Origin: Gammaproteobacteria bacterium
Lineage (GTDB): Bacteria; Pseudomonadota; Gammaproteobacteria; JAJPIJ01
NCBI GenBank assembly: GCA_022071965.1
Contig: JAJVIQ010000007.1
Span: forward strand, 62,001-126,000
DNA length: 64,000 bases
Direction of reading: 5' to 3'
Shown here: positions 28,131 through 37,012 of the stretch, piece by piece
Numbering within the stretch: position 1 is the first letter of the stretch
Layout of the letters: the number at the start of each line of letters is the position of its first letter
The notes under the pieces: model-generated
What the model saw: the letters and a program-made list of their open reading frames with translations, nothing else
What the model was told of the DNA's origin: nothing
The model's database searches: none
Made by a program: the position numbers and the translations under genes

Positions 28131-29020
28131 ACCCGGAGCCGTTCGGGGCCGACCGGCTGGAAAAGCGACGCGTCGCGGCGGCCTTCAACCGCGCCGCGGC
28201 GACCTATGCCGACCGCGCCGTGCTTCAGGACGCCGTCGCCGAGCGGCTCGTGGAGCGAATGGATCTATTCCGCATCGATCCGGGCGTCATCCTCGATGTC
28301 GGTTGCGGCAGCGGCAGCGGACTGCGGCGCCTGCGGCGGAGGTACCCGCGCGCGCGGATCGTCGGCCTCGACCTTGCCTTGGAGATGCTGCGCGAGGCGC
28401 GCCGTGGCTGGCGACGGATCCGGGCGCGCGAGAGCTATCTCTGCGGCGATGCGGAGTCGCTGCCGCTGGCAGACGCCAGCATCGACCTTGTTTTCAGCAG
28501 CATGGTCCTGCAGTGGTGTCCCAGCCTCGAGGCGGCATTCGGGGAATTTCGGCGGGTGTTGCGTCCCGAAGGCTTGTTGCTGTTCTCGACGTTAGGGCCG
28601 GATACCCTGACCGAGCTGCGGCAGAGCTGGGCGGCGGTGGACCGCGCAACGCACGTGAACGCCTTCCTGGACATGCACGACGTCGGTGACGCGCTCGTGC
28701 GCGCCGGCCTTGGCAGCCCGGTCATGGACATGGAGCGCCTCACGATGACCTACCCCGATCCGTGCGCCGTCATGCGCGATCTGAAGGCCATCGGCGCACA
28801 TAACCTGAACCGCGGCCGGCCGGCGCACCTGACCGGCAAGTCGAGACTGCGCCGGGTGATCGAGCACTACGAGCGCTGGCGTCGCGACGGCGTTATCCCG
28901 GCGACCTTCGAGGTGGTCTATGGCCACGCGTGGTCGCCATCGCCGGGCACGCGGCCGCAGGATGGCAGCACGGTGGCCACCTTTCCGCTGTCGAGGCTGG
29001 GCGGGCGCCGCAGCCGATGA
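28127..29020 (+). CDS. bioC: Malonyl-ACP O-methyltransferase BioC
   Basis: This 297-residue SAM-dependent methyltransferase has the AAFNRAAATYADRAVLQ N-terminal segment shared by BioC proteins and the SAM-binding motif ILDVGCGSGSGLRRL near residue 55. A GDAESLPLADASIDLVFSSMVLQWC segment follows near 105-130. It disguises malonyl-ACP as a methyl ester so fatty acid synthesis can build the pimeloyl chain. ATGA overlaps join it to bioH before and bioD after, indicating translational coupling throughout the operon's end. Confidence 0.95.
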   Translation: MNPEPFGADRLEKRRVAAAFNRAAATYADRAVLQDAVAERLVERMDLFRIDPGVILDVGCGSGSGLRRLRRRYPRARIVGLDLALEMLREARRGWRRIRARESYLCGDAESLPLADASIDLVFSSMVLQWCPSLEAAFGEFRRVLRPEGLLLFSTLGPDTLTELRQSWAAVDRATHVNAFLDMHDVGDALVRAGLGSPVMDMERLTMTYPDPCAVMRDLKAIGAHNLNRGRPAHLTGKSRLRRVIEHYERWRRDGVIPATFEVVYGHAWSPSPGTRPQDGSTVATFPLSRLGGRRSR

Positions 29021-29739
29021 ACGGCCGGCGCGCCGATGGCGTCTTCGTGACCGGAACCGATACCGGGATCGGCAAGACCTACGCGAGCGTGGGTCTGCTG
29101 CGTGCGCTGAGCGGACTCGGCTGTCGCACGGCTGCCATGAAGCCCGTCGCGAGCGGGGCGCAGCGTACGCCCGCGGGATTGCGCAACGACGACGCGCTTG
29201 CGCTGCAGGCAGCCGCCGCGGTCGCGGCGACTTATGAGGAGATCAATCCGTACTGCTTCGAGCCGCCGATCGCGCCGCATATCGCCGCGCCACGGGCCGG
29301 CGTGACGATCGACCTGGATCATATCGACTCCCGGGCGCGAAGGCTGCGCGCGCGCGCGGACTTCATCCTGGTGGAGGGGGTGGGCGGATGGCGCGTCCCG
29401 CTGGGGCCGCATCTGGAGGTCGGCGACCTCGCCGGCCGCCTCGGCCTGCCCGTCTTGCTGGTGGTGGGTTTGCGCCTTGGATGCATCAGTCATGCCCTGC
29501 TCACGGCGGCGGCCATAAGCCAGCAAGCCCCCGGCATGCTGGGCTGGGTCGCCAACGGCATCGACCCCCACTACGGTACTGCCGCGGAAACCGTACAGGC
29601 GTTGACGGAACGCCTTGGAATGCCGCCGTTGGCCGCGCTGGCCTGGGAGGACCTGCGGGGTTCCTCGGTCGCCCCGATGCCGTGGCGCGCCGCGGCCGAA
29701 CGCCTTCTACGGGAACTGAAAATAACGCCGGCGCGCTGA
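29017..29739 (+). CDS. bioD: Dethiobiotin synthetase
   Basis: This 240-residue P-loop ATPase has GTDTGIGKTYASVGLL near residues 12-27, a KPVASGAQ segment that binds the diaminononanoate substrate and a VEGVGGWRVPL segment near residue 115. It closes the ureido ring of dethiobiotin. The start at 29017 overlaps the bioC stop by 4 bp; the longer upstream frame is a shadow of bioC. bioA is not in the operon or window, so the preceding transamination gene must be elsewhere. Confidence 0.95.
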   Translation: MNGRRADGVFVTGTDTGIGKTYASVGLLRALSGLGCRTAAMKPVASGAQRTPAGLRNDDALALQAAAAVAATYEEINPYCFEPPIAPHIAAPRAGVTIDLDHIDSRARRLRARADFILVEGVGGWRVPLGPHLEVGDLAGRLGLPVLLVVGLRLGCISHALLTAAAISQQAPGMLGWVANGIDPHYGTAAETVQALTERLGMPPLAALAWEDLRGSSVAPMPWRAAAERLLRELKITPAR

Positions 29740-29749
29740 TCTGGATCAA
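29736..29749 (+). promoter_or_regulatory. FNR/Anr-like box upstream of the oxidase locus
   Basis: CTGAT-CTGG-ATCAA matches the FNR/Anr consensus TTGAT-N4-ATCAA at nine of ten defined positions. It straddles the bioD stop codon, 12 bp before the annotated DUF2244 start and about 575 bp before coxB. If functional it would link oxygen supply to expression of the cytochrome oxidase genes; this is inference. Confidence 0.5.
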
Positions 29750-29760
29750 ATTGGCGCAAT

Positions 29761-30291
29761 ATGATTATCATACGTGCCGGATCGGGGGATTCGCGCGTGG
29801 TGACGCAAGACTCATATCAAGCCCCACTCGGCCACCAATTCATACTCAGCCCGAATAATTCAATGACCTGGCGCGAGGCCAAGCACGTGCTCGCGGCGGT
29901 GGCGGTCGTCGAACTCATGATCGGGGGCGCCTTCTTCTGGGCCGGTATGGTATTGGTTCTCCCGTTCTCGGGACTGGAGGTGCTGGTCCTTGGGCTGGCC
30001 TTCTACCACTGTCTGTTGCGCAACGCCCGCCGCGAGGTGGTCCGGGTCGACGATGGCAGGGTCGTCATCGAGCGTGGCCGCAGCCGGATGCTGGAGAGTC
30101 GGGAATTCCCGCGTGCTTGGGTGCGGGTCGTGCTGGAGCCAGGCAAGGGGTGGTACCCAAGCCAGCTGAAGCTGCGTTCCCACGGCCGTGAGCTGGAGAT
30201 CGGCGAATTCCTCACCGAGGAGGAACGGGCGTCGCTGGCGCGGGATCTGCGCGCGGTCATCCGCCGCGAAGGGGACGGGCCCGATAACTGA
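29761..30291 (+). CDS. DUF2244 domain membrane protein
   Basis: This protein of up to 176 residues has the DUF2244 pattern: FILSPNNSMTWREAK, two adjacent membrane segments (VLAAVAVVELMIGGAFFWAGMVLVL and LEVLVLGLAFYHCLL, separated by PFSG), then a soluble beta-rich tail with GKGWYPSQLKLRSHG. DUF2244 genes often precede cytochrome c oxidase genes, as here (34 bp before coxB). The biochemical role is unknown. A shorter GTG start at 29800 would begin just before the conserved part and is plausible; the ATG at 29761 lies very close to the FNR-like box. Confidence 0.8.
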   Translation: MIIIRAGSGDSRVVTQDSYQAPLGHQFILSPNNSMTWREAKHVLAAVAVVELMIGGAFFWAGMVLVLPFSGLEVLVLGLAFYHCLLRNARREVVRVDDGRVVIERGRSRMLESREFPRAWVRVVLEPGKGWYPSQLKLRSHGRELEIGEFLTEEERASLARDLRAVIRREGDGPDN

Positions 30292-30324
30292 ACAGCAGAG
30301 TTCTGCATGGGGCGAGGAGACTAG

Positions 30325-31479
30325 GTGGAAATGATTAGAAGAATCCGACATCGACATTTCGTGGCGGCACTCACCACCCTGACCGGACTGCTCTGGTCCT
30401 TCGGCGCCTCCGCTGACTGGACGCTGAACATGCGCAAAGGCGTCACCTCCATCAGTCAGGAGGTCTACAGCCTGCACATGATCATTCTCTGGGTGTGCGT
30501 GGTCATCGGCATCGCCGTCTTCGGCGTCATGTTCTGGTCGATCCTGCATCACCGCAAGTCCAAGGGCGCGCAGGCCGCGCATTTCCACGAGAACACCGTC
30601 GTGGAGATCGTGTGGACCCTGATCCCCTTCAGCATCCTCATATTCCTCGCCGTGCCCGCCACCAAGGCGCTCATCAACATCGAGAGCACGGGCAATTCCG
30701 ATCTCACCATCAAGGTGACCGGCTATCAGTGGAAATGGCGCTACGAGTACCTCGATGAAGGTCTGAGCTTCTTCAGCACGCTGGAGGCGAAGAGCAACCA
30801 GGCGCGCCATCTGAGGTCGGGCGTCGACGTGGCCACCGTCGACAATTACCTGCTCGACGTCGACAACCCCGTCGTCGTGCCGGTCGGCAGGAAGATCCGG
30901 TTCCTGACCACCGCCAACGACGTCATACACGCCTGGTGGGTCCCGGATCTCGGATGGAAGCGCGACGCAATCCCGGGCTTCATCAACGAATCCTGGGCGC
31001 GGGTCGAGAAGGCTGGTGTCTACCGCGGGCAGTGCGCCGAGCTCTGCGGCAAGGACCATGGGTTCATGCCCATCGTGGTCGTCGCCAAGGAGGAGGCCGA
31101 CTACAGGAAGTGGGTGGAGGAGCAGAAGGCGGCCCAGGCGGCCGCCCTGCAGGCGGACAACCCCGATCGTGAGTGGACGAAGGAAGAACTCATGGCCAAG
31201 GGCGAGTCGGTCTACAACGCGAACTGCGTCGCCTGCCATCAGACCGACGGCAAGGGCATGGCGGGCGTCAAGCCCATCGCCGGCAGCCCCGTCGCCACCG
31301 GCGATGTCGCCGACCATATTGACGTCGTGATGTACGGCCGGGCCGGTACCGCCATGGCCGCGTTCTCCCAGCTCAGCGACGCGGCGGTTGCAGCGGTCAT
31401 CACCTACCAGCGCAATTCCTTCGGCAACGTGGCCGGTGATCTGGTGCAGCCCTCCACCATCAAGACCGAATACCGCTGA
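30325..31479 (+). CDS. coxB: Cytochrome c oxidase subunit II with C-terminal cytochrome c domain
   Basis: This 384-residue protein has a signal peptide (VAALTTLTGLLWSFGASA, cut near residue 30), two membrane helices (about 50-72 and 90-110) and a cupredoxin domain whose CuA ligands appear in HAWWVPDLG and GQCAELCGKDHGFM. A cytochrome c domain follows with the heme motif CVACH near residue 307 and likely axial Met in GTAMAAF. This is a caa3-like layout in which subunit II carries its own heme c. Initiation at GTG 30325 fits the GAGGAG element best; ATG at 30331 is the alternative. Confidence 0.95.
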   Translation: MEMIRRIRHRHFVAALTTLTGLLWSFGASADWTLNMRKGVTSISQEVYSLHMIILWVCVVIGIAVFGVMFWSILHHRKSKGAQAAHFHENTVVEIVWTLIPFSILIFLAVPATKALINIESTGNSDLTIKVTGYQWKWRYEYLDEGLSFFSTLEAKSNQARHLRSGVDVATVDNYLLDVDNPVVVPVGRKIRFLTTANDVIHAWWVPDLGWKRDAIPGFINESWARVEKAGVYRGQCAELCGKDHGFMPIVVVAKEEADYRKWVEEQKAAQAAALQADNPDREWTKEELMAKGESVYNANCVACHQTDGKGMAGVKPIAGSPVATGDVADHIDVVMYGRAGTAMAAFSQLSDAAVAAVITYQRNSFGNVAGDLVQPSTIKTEYR

Positions 31480-31530
31480 GGCCCGCCGAACGGCGCCCGG
31501 CAATTACCTGGAGATCAAGGGGAATAACAA

Positions 31531-33108
31531 ATGAGCCATAGCCACGCTGCCCACGACGAGCACCATGATCGCGCCCCCTCCGGCCTGATGCGGTGGGTTA
31601 CCACCACCAACCACAAGGACATAGGGACGCTGTACCTGAGTTTCTCGCTGCTGATGTTCTTCGTCGGCGGCACCATGGCCATGGTGATCCGGGCCGAGCT
31701 GTTCCAGCCCGGCCTGCAGTTCGTGGATCCGCAGTTCTTCAACTCCATGACCACCATCCATGCCCTGGTAATGATCTTCGGCGCGGTGATGCCGGGGTTC
31801 GTGGGGCTGGCCAACTGGATGGTGCCGATGATGATCGGCGCCCCGGACATGGCCCTGCCGCGCATGAACAACTGGAGCTTCTGGCTGCTGCCGTTTGCGT
31901 TCATCCTGCTGCTCAGCACGTTCTTCATGCCGGGCGGCGCGCCGGCCGGCGGCTGGACGATGTACGCCCCGCTGGTCATGCAGACCGGCGACGCGTTCCC
32001 GTTCCTCATCTTTGCCGTGCACATCCTGGGCATCTCCTCGATCATGGGCGCGATCAACATCATCGCGACCGTGTTCAACATGCGCGCTCCCGGCATGACT
32101 TTCATGAAGCTGCCGCTGTTCGTGTGGACATGGATCATCACGGCGTTCCTGCTGATCGCCTCCATGCCCGTGCTGGCGGGCGCGGTGACGATGCTGCTGA
32201 CCGACAGGTTCTTCGGCACCAGCTTCTTCTCCGCCGCGGGCGGCGGTGACCCGGTGATGTACCAGCACATCTTCTGGTTTTTCGGTCACCCCGAGGTCTA
32301 CATCATGATCCTGCCGGCCTTCGGCGTGGTCTCGGCGATAGTTCCGACCTTCGCGCGCAAGCCGCTGTTCGGCTACAGCTCGATGGTGTACGCGACGGCC
32401 TCCATCGCGTTTCTCTCGTTCATCGTCTGGGCGCACCACATGTTTACCGTCGGCATGCCGCTGGCCGGCGAGTTGTTCTTCATGTACACGACGGTGCTCA
32501 TCGCGGTGCCGACGGGCGTGAAGATCTTCAACTGGGTCGCCACGATGTGGAAGGGCTCGATGACCTTCGAGACCCCGATGCTGTTCGCGCTGGGATTCAT
32601 CGTCATGTTCACGATCGGTGGCTTCTCCGGCCTCATGCTCGGCGTGACCCCCGCGGACTTCCAGTACCACGACACCTATTTCGTGGTCGCGCACTTCCAC
32701 TATGTGCTGGTCACGGGCGCGGTGTACTCCATCATGGCCGCCGTCTATTTCTGGCTGCCGAAATGGACCGGCCACATGTACGACGAGAAGCTCGGCAAGC
32801 TGCATTTCTGGTTGTCGACCATCTTCGTGAACGTGCTGTTCTTTCCGCAGCACTTCCTGGGCCTGGCGGGCATGCCGCGGCGCATTCCGGACTACAACGT
32901 GCAGTTCGCGGACTGGAACATGGTCTCGAGCATCGGCGGATTCATGTTCGGCCTCTCGCAGTTGCTGTTCGTATATATCGTGATCAGGTGCGTCCGCGGC
33001 GGCCAGAAGGCCACCGCGCAGGTCTGGGAAGGCGCGCACGGGCTGGAGTGGACGCTGCCCTCGCCGCCACCGTACCACAGCTTCACGACCCCGCCGGTGG
33101 TCAAGTAG
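31531..33108 (+). CDS. ctaD: Cytochrome c oxidase subunit I
   Basis: This 525-residue heme-copper oxidase subunit I has about twelve hydrophobic helices. The heme a ligand His is in [10 protein letters not shown]-like [15 protein letters not shown] near residue 72, the CuB and cross-linked Tyr segment [18 protein letters not shown] near 250-267, the CuB His pair WAHHMFTVG near 300, and the heme ligands in HFHYVLVTG near 388. It reduces oxygen to water with proton pumping. The GHPEVY form places it in the A-family (aa3 type). It lies between coxB and a small membrane peptide and ctaG. Confidence 0.97.
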   Translation: MSHSHAAHDEHHDRAPSGLMRWVTTTNHKDIGTLYLSFSLLMFFVGGTMAMVIRAELFQPGLQFVDPQFFNSMTTIHALVMIFGAVMPGFVGLANWMVPMMIGAPDMALPRMNNWSFWLLPFAFILLLSTFFMPGGAPAGGWTMYAPLVMQTGDAFPFLIFAVHILGISSIMGAINIIATVFNMRAPGMTFMKLPLFVWTWIITAFLLIASMPVLAGAVTMLLTDRFFGTSFFSAAGGGDPVMYQHIFWFFGHPEVYIMILPAFGVVSAIVPTFARKPLFGYSSMVYATASIAFLSFIVWAHHMFTVGMPLAGELFFMYTTVLIAVPTGVKIFNWVATMWKGSMTFETPMLFALGFIVMFTIGGFSGLMLGVTPADFQYHDTYFVVAHFHYVLVTGAVYSIMAAVYFWLPKWTGHMYDEKLGKLHFWLSTIFVNVLFFPQHFLGLAGMPRRIPDYNVQFADWNMVSSIGGFMFGLSQLLFVYIVIRCVRGGQKATAQVWEGAHGLEWTLPSPPPYHSFTTPPVVK

Positions 33109-33129
33109 GACCGGGGGCTTCACGCCGTC

Positions 33130-33273
33130 ATGCCGACGACCATTCCGGAGTCCAGGCAGACAGTGACGGCCGATGCCAGCCGTCGCAATTTCAGGACCGT
33201 GCTGGTGCTGGGCCTGATTGCGCTGGCGGTTTACCTCGGCTTCATCGCGATGCACTTCCATGGCAACGGATGA
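33130..33273 (+). CDS. 47-residue single-helix oxidase-associated membrane peptide
   Basis: The 47-codon ORF begins [10 protein letters not shown], has a short basic stretch (SRRNFR) and one membrane helix ([19 protein letters not shown], residues 23-41), and ends HFHGNG. It is 21 bp after ctaD, and its last 14 bp overlap the ctaG start, so translation is likely coupled. Small single-helix peptides are often found between ctaD and ctaG in proteobacterial oxidase operons and are annotated as small assembly proteins. The ORF is short, but its position, the basic-helix topology and the coupling all support reality. Confidence 0.75.
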   Translation: MPTTIPESRQTVTADASRRNFRTVLVLGLIALAVYLGFIAMHFHGNG

Positions 33274-33814
33274 CGTCGTGCGCCGGAACCGCCGGACGAC
33301 GCTCAGGCTCGCGGCGTTGACCCTGGCGATGTTCGCCTTCGGCTTCGTCGTGATGCCGCCGATGTACGGCGCCTTCTGCGAAATAACCGGCCTCAACGGC
33401 AAGACCGAGCGCATCTCGACCGCGCAGGCGGCGGCGATGACGGTAGACCGTTCGCGACTGGTGACGGTGGAGTTCGTGACCAGCGTGGCATCGGGCATGC
33501 CGTGGGAATTCCGGCCGGAGGCGAGCAAAGTTCGGGTGCATCCGGGCGAGATCGCCGAGGCGAATTTCTACGCCCGCAACATGCTCGATCACGCCAGCGT
33601 CGGCCAGGCGGTTCCCAGCGTGGCGCCGAATTCCGCCGCGCGGTATTTCCAGAAGACCGAATGCTTCTGCTTCACCCGCCAGCCGCTGGCGGCGAGGGAG
33701 GAAAAGAAGATGCCGGTGCGATTCGTCGTCGATCCGGCGCTGCCGCGCGAAGTGACGACCGTGACGCTGTCGTACACATTTTTCATGGCGCCGGAGACGG
33801 CGGCAAACGACTGA
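33260..33814 (+). CDS. ctaG: Cytochrome c oxidase assembly protein CtaG (Cox11)
   Basis: This 184-residue membrane-anchored copper chaperone has one N-terminal helix ([30 protein letters not shown]) and a periplasmic immunoglobulin-like domain carrying the copper motif CFCF within [11 protein letters not shown] near residue 136. It delivers copper to CuB of subunit I. The start at 33260 overlaps the preceding small ORF; the longer upstream frame is not family-like. An YTFF segment near the C-terminus also fits the family. Confidence 0.95.
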   Translation: MATDDVVRRNRRTTLRLAALTLAMFAFGFVVMPPMYGAFCEITGLNGKTERISTAQAAAMTVDRSRLVTVEFVTSVASGMPWEFRPEASKVRVHPGEIAEANFYARNMLDHASVGQAVPSVAPNSAARYFQKTECFCFTRQPLAAREEKKMPVRFVVDPALPREVTTVTLSYTFFMAPETAAND

Positions 33815-33894
33815 GCGACGTTCGATCATCAAGATAAGGGCCACCGGCCCGAACCAGGAACACAACGACGCTGGTAATGAGAAAAGGGGAATCT

Positions 33895-34776
33895 ATGTCC
33901 GGGTCACAATCCGCCTCTGGATACTACGTGCCTCACGGCAGCCACTGGCCCATCGTCGGCTCGATAGCGCTATTCACTCTCCTCGGCGGGTTCGCGCTGG
34001 CGCTGAACGGCTACGGGATCGGCAAGGGTTCGATGGTCATAGGCGTAATCTTCCTGCTCATCATGTTGTTCGGCTGGTTCGGTACCGTCATCCGCGAGAG
34101 CGAGACCGGCATGTACAACGGGCAGGTCGACGTGAGCTTCCGCTGGGGCATGGTCTGGTTCATCTTCTCCGAGGTGATGTTCTTCGCCGCGTTCTTCGGC
34201 GCCTTGTACTACGCGCGCCACTTCTCCGTGCCGTGGCTGGGGGGAGAAGGGGCGAAGGCCGCCACGCATCAGTTCCTCTGGTCGAGCTTCGAGAACGTCT
34301 GGCCGCTGAAGTCCACGCCCAATCAAACGCTGTTCACGCAGATCAAGGAGGTCATCGGTCCCTGGGGCATTCCTGCGCTGAACACCGCGTTGCTGCTGAG
34401 CAGCGGCGTGACCATCACGATCGCGCACTGGGGCCTGCAAAAGAACAAGCGAGGCCAGTTGAACCTGTTTCTGTTCCTGACGATCGCGCTCGGCGTGATT
34501 TTCCTGTTCTGCCAGGGCTATGAGTACATACACGCCTATCACGAGCTCGGGCTGACGCTGCATTCCGGCATATATGGCAGCACGTTCTTCATGCTCACCG
34601 GCTTCCACGGTCTGCACGTGACGCTGGGCGCGATCATGCTGACGGTGATACTCTTCCGGTGCCTCAAGGGCCACTTCAAGCCGCATCACCACTTCGGTTT
34701 CGAGGGTGTCGCGTGGTATTGGCACTTCGTGGACGTGGTGTGGCTGGGTCTGTTCATCTTCGTCTATATTCTCTGA
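33895..34776 (+). CDS. ctaE: Cytochrome c oxidase subunit III
   Basis: This 293-residue, seven-helix protein includes YYVPHGSHWPIVGSIALF at the N-terminus, WGMVWFIFSEVMFFAAFFGALYYAR near 85-106 with the conserved Glu, and the C-terminal HFVDVVWLGLFIFVYIL. It stabilises subunit I and its proton uptake. ATG at 33895 follows a good AAGGGGA ribosome-binding site, so the upstream ATG at 33877 is not used in this call. It is the last structural gene before a strong intrinsic terminator. Confidence 0.96.
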   Translation: MSGSQSASGYYVPHGSHWPIVGSIALFTLLGGFALALNGYGIGKGSMVIGVIFLLIMLFGWFGTVIRESETGMYNGQVDVSFRWGMVWFIFSEVMFFAAFFGALYYARHFSVPWLGGEGAKAATHQFLWSSFENVWPLKSTPNQTLFTQIKEVIGPWGIPALNTALLLSSGVTITIAHWGLQKNKRGQLNLFLFLTIALGVIFLFCQGYEYIHAYHELGLTLHSGIYGSTFFMLTGFHGLHVTLGAIMLTVILFRCLKGHFKPHHHFGFEGVAWYWHFVDVVWLGLFIFVYIL

Positions 34777-34800
34777 CGATACGATCCGATGCAGATGACG

Positions 34801-34827
34801 GGGCGCCGCGAGGCGCCCTTGTTTTTT
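34801..34827 (+). terminator. Rho-independent terminator after ctaE
   Basis: A GC-only stem (GGGCGCC, loop GCGA, GGCGCCC) is followed by TTGTTTTTT. It begins 25 bp after the ctaE stop and should end the rightward DUF2244-ctaE transcript. The opposite strand has no matching U-run, so it does not serve the leftward DUF2909 gene. Confidence 0.85.
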
Positions 34828-34845
34828 CGACCGGTCCTGGCGGCT

Positions 34846-35055
34846 TCAGGGTTGGATGCCGTGGGGGGTGATCCAGCCCATCGCCACGGCCATGATGAGC
34901 AGCACGAACAGCCCGACAGACAGGCCGATGCGCCAGGTCAAAGCCCGCACCGTCGCCCCGGAAGCACCCCTGCCCCTTACCATGTGGAACAGCGCGCTGC
35001 CCAACGCCAGCAGGATCGCCGCCAGAATTGCCACGACAATGCTCTTGAACACCAT
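34846..35055 (-). CDS. DUF2909 twin transmembrane protein
   Basis: This 69-residue protein is made of two membrane helices (SIVVAILAAILLALGSALFHMV and IGLSVGLFVLLIMAVAMGWI) joined by a basic-rich loop. It matches the DUF2909 family, found beside SURF1 and ctaE in gammaproteobacterial oxidase loci. It is on the opposite strand to its neighbours, as is usual. The function is unknown; an accessory role in oxidase assembly is inferred only from conserved position. Confidence 0.88.
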   Translation of the reverse strand: MVFKSIVVAILAAILLALGSALFHMVRGRGASGATVRALTWRIGLSVGLFVLLIMAVAMGWITPHGIQP

Positions 35056-35142
35056 GGGCCGTCTCCCGGATACGACTGGAATCGATGCGGCTCAGTATAC
35101 GCGCGCGTCGGCGCCCGTGCCCCGGGATCCCCCTCGCTTCCC

Positions 35143-35874
35143 GTGCGATCCCTGAATTCCCGCGGCCTGCTGCTGGTCGGCGGCCTGCTGGTCATGCTGA
35201 CCGCGGCGGGCTTCCTGCGCCTGGGCTTCTGGCAGCTCGAACGGGCCCGCTACAAGCAGGCCCTGTACGCGCAATTCCTCGCCAACGCTGCGCACGAGCC
35301 CGTCCCGCTCGTGATGCTGCCCTCCTCCGGGTCCGATCGGACGCTGGGGCGACGCGTCACTGCGCAGGGCGGTTATCTGCCCGACAGACAGGTCCTGCTG
35401 GACAACCAGAGCCTGGGCGGTAGGCCGGGATACCTCGTCTTCACGCCGTTCAGGCCCGCGCGCGAGCCGCACGAGGCGATACTCGTGAATCGGGGCTGGA
35501 TCCCCCTGTCTGCCAGCAGGGACTCGGTGAGCCTGCCGCCCCTGTCCGGCGAGGAGCGGATCGTGCGCGGAGAACTGGGGCGGCCGCCGGCCTTCGGTCT
35601 GCGCCTGCGAGGCTCGGACCGCATCGAGACGCTCGGCGGTGGCATCCGCCGTGTCCAGGTCATAGACTACGCCGCCCTCGGCCGTGCGCTCGGCCTGAGT
35701 CTGCAGCCACGAGTCCTCCTGCTGGATCCGGCGATGCCGGAGGGCTTCGAGCGCGCGTGGAGCGCGCCCGGCAACGATGAGGCGCGCCACCGCAGCTATG
35801 CATTCCAATGGTTCGCGATGGCCGTCGCGCTCGTTGCCATCTATCTGATCCTGTATTTCAGGCGACGTCGATGA
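35143..35874 (+). CDS. SURF1 family cytochrome oxidase assembly protein
   Basis: This protein of about 243 residues has membrane helices at both ends (LLLVGGLLVMLTAAGFLRLGFWQLERA and FQWFAMAVALVAIYLILYF) around a periplasmic domain. The SURF1 hallmarks FWQLERA, VLVNRGW-like ILVNRGWIP and YAFQWFAMA are present. It assists heme a insertion or stability of subunit I. GTG at 35143 is the best start near the first helix, although the ribosome-binding site is weak. It overlaps the next gene by 4 bp (ATGA). Confidence 0.92.
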   Translation: MRSLNSRGLLLVGGLLVMLTAAGFLRLGFWQLERARYKQALYAQFLANAAHEPVPLVMLPSSGSDRTLGRRVTAQGGYLPDRQVLLDNQSLGGRPGYLVFTPFRPAREPHEAILVNRGWIPLSASRDSVSLPPLSGEERIVRGELGRPPAFGLRLRGSDRIETLGGGIRRVQVIDYAALGRALGLSLQPRVLLLDPAMPEGFERAWSAPGNDEARHRSYAFQWFAMAVALVAIYLILYFRRRR

Positions 35875-36488
35875 ATACCGAGACCACAGCGGCCCAGCGG
35901 CGCGGACGACTGACCCTGCTGGCCGTCGCCACCGCCTTCGTCCTGCCGATCTTTCTGGCCTGGCTGCTCACCAGCGGCGTGCTGCCCTGGCTGCCGAAGG
36001 GCAGGCTGAACTACGGCTCGCTCATCGAACCGACGATCGATTTGAAGAGCCGGCAGTTTCTGGACGAGAACGGCTTCGCGACGAGCTTCGATCGGCGGTT
36101 CGGGGAATGGACGATGGCGGCCATCCTGTCGGATCCGTGCGGCGCGGATTGCCGGCGGACGCTGGATGACGTAAGGAGGATTCGACTCGCGCTGCGGGAG
36201 GAGATGGCGCGCGTATACATGGCAGCGATCGTCGATCGTGGCCGTACCGGGGCCGAGCCGGGCGCCCGGGACACCGAGGGGCCGACGGAGGTCTATCGCA
36301 CGTCGGTCGCCGAGCTCATGGCCACGCTCCGCGCGGCCCGCGCAGTGCCGGAAGGCCAGAGCGGTTTCGATCAGATCATCCTCATCGACCATCGCTCGCG
36401 GGCGATGATGATCTATCCGCCGCACGCGGACCTTGGCAGCGTGACCAGGGACGTCAAGCGGCTGTTGCGCGCGTCGAAGACCGATTGA
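35871..36488 (+). CDS. Membrane-anchored thioredoxin/Sco-like protein of oxidase locus
   Basis: This 205-residue protein has one N-terminal helix (LTLLAVATAFVLPIFLAWLLTSGVL, residues 14-38), then a periplasmic domain. WTMAAILSDPCGADCRRTL places Cys90 and Cys94 in a CX3C arrangement like the copper-binding cysteines of Sco proteins. A later QIILIDHRSRAMMIYPP segment resembles the cis-Pro side of a thioredoxin fold. A histidine equivalent to the Sco metal ligand is not obvious. It is translationally coupled to SURF1. A role in copper delivery or thiol reduction for the CuA site is inferred; the family lacks a settled name. Confidence 0.72.
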   Translation: MNTETTAAQRRGRLTLLAVATAFVLPIFLAWLLTSGVLPWLPKGRLNYGSLIEPTIDLKSRQFLDENGFATSFDRRFGEWTMAAILSDPCGADCRRTLDDVRRIRLALREEMARVYMAAIVDRGRTGAEPGARDTEGPTEVYRTSVAELMATLRAARAVPEGQSGFDQIILIDHRSRAMMIYPPHADLGSVTRDVKRLLRASKTD

Positions 36489-37012
36489 GGCCCCGTCGTG
36501 GAGCGATTTGCGCTCCTCTGTCCGCTTGCCTGACCCATGCGATCGCCGCGCTCGGCGCCTGCTCGTCCGCCAATCGGACGCGGACCCCGGCTGTCCGCGA
36601 CGGCTGGCTTGCCACGGCCGCTTCATTTCGCTGAGCGCGACCGAGGAGGTCGCCAAGCCCGGCGCCGCGCATCCGCATCGCCCGGTCGAGCGCCACAAGG
36701 CCCGGAAGGAACAGGCGCATCGCCAGCCCGCCCCGGCGCGCTGCCTGTTGATCATCGTCCTGGCCGCGTGCGCGTGGTGCAGTCGGCGCATGCCCTGGCA
36801 GCCGGAGGAGCTGTCCTCCGTACACCTTGCGCGGGCCATTTTCCAGGACCTGGCCGGGAAGTGGGCGGTGAAGCTGAGGCGCGAACCGCCGGCCGTCATG
36901 CCGCACCTGCTCGGCGGGATGACGGCCCTGCTGCCGGCGTTGACGACTGTGCTATATTTCAGCCGCCGGCCGGTCGGCGCCTTCCCCTACCAGAACAAAG
37001 CGGCAGAACCCC
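36489..37012. other. 524-bp gap where heme A synthase gene would be expected
   Basis: Between the Sco-like gene and ctaB, many related loci carry ctaA (Cox15). Here no frame shows its multi-helix translation on either strand; all open frames are charged, Arg/Pro-rich and helix-free. A possible ctaB -10 (TATATT) lies at 36953-36958. I see no remnant that I can align to ctaA. Confidence 0.55.

Noticed and set aside
31504-33528. A 674-codon open frame on the minus strand
   Set aside because: It lies antisense to ctaD and ctaG and is His/Arg/Asp-rich without domains; the sense genes are unmistakable.
36489-36906. Degraded heme A synthase
   Set aside because: No frame on either strand gives the hydrophobic helices or His motifs of CtaA/Cox15, so calling a remnant would be unsupported.
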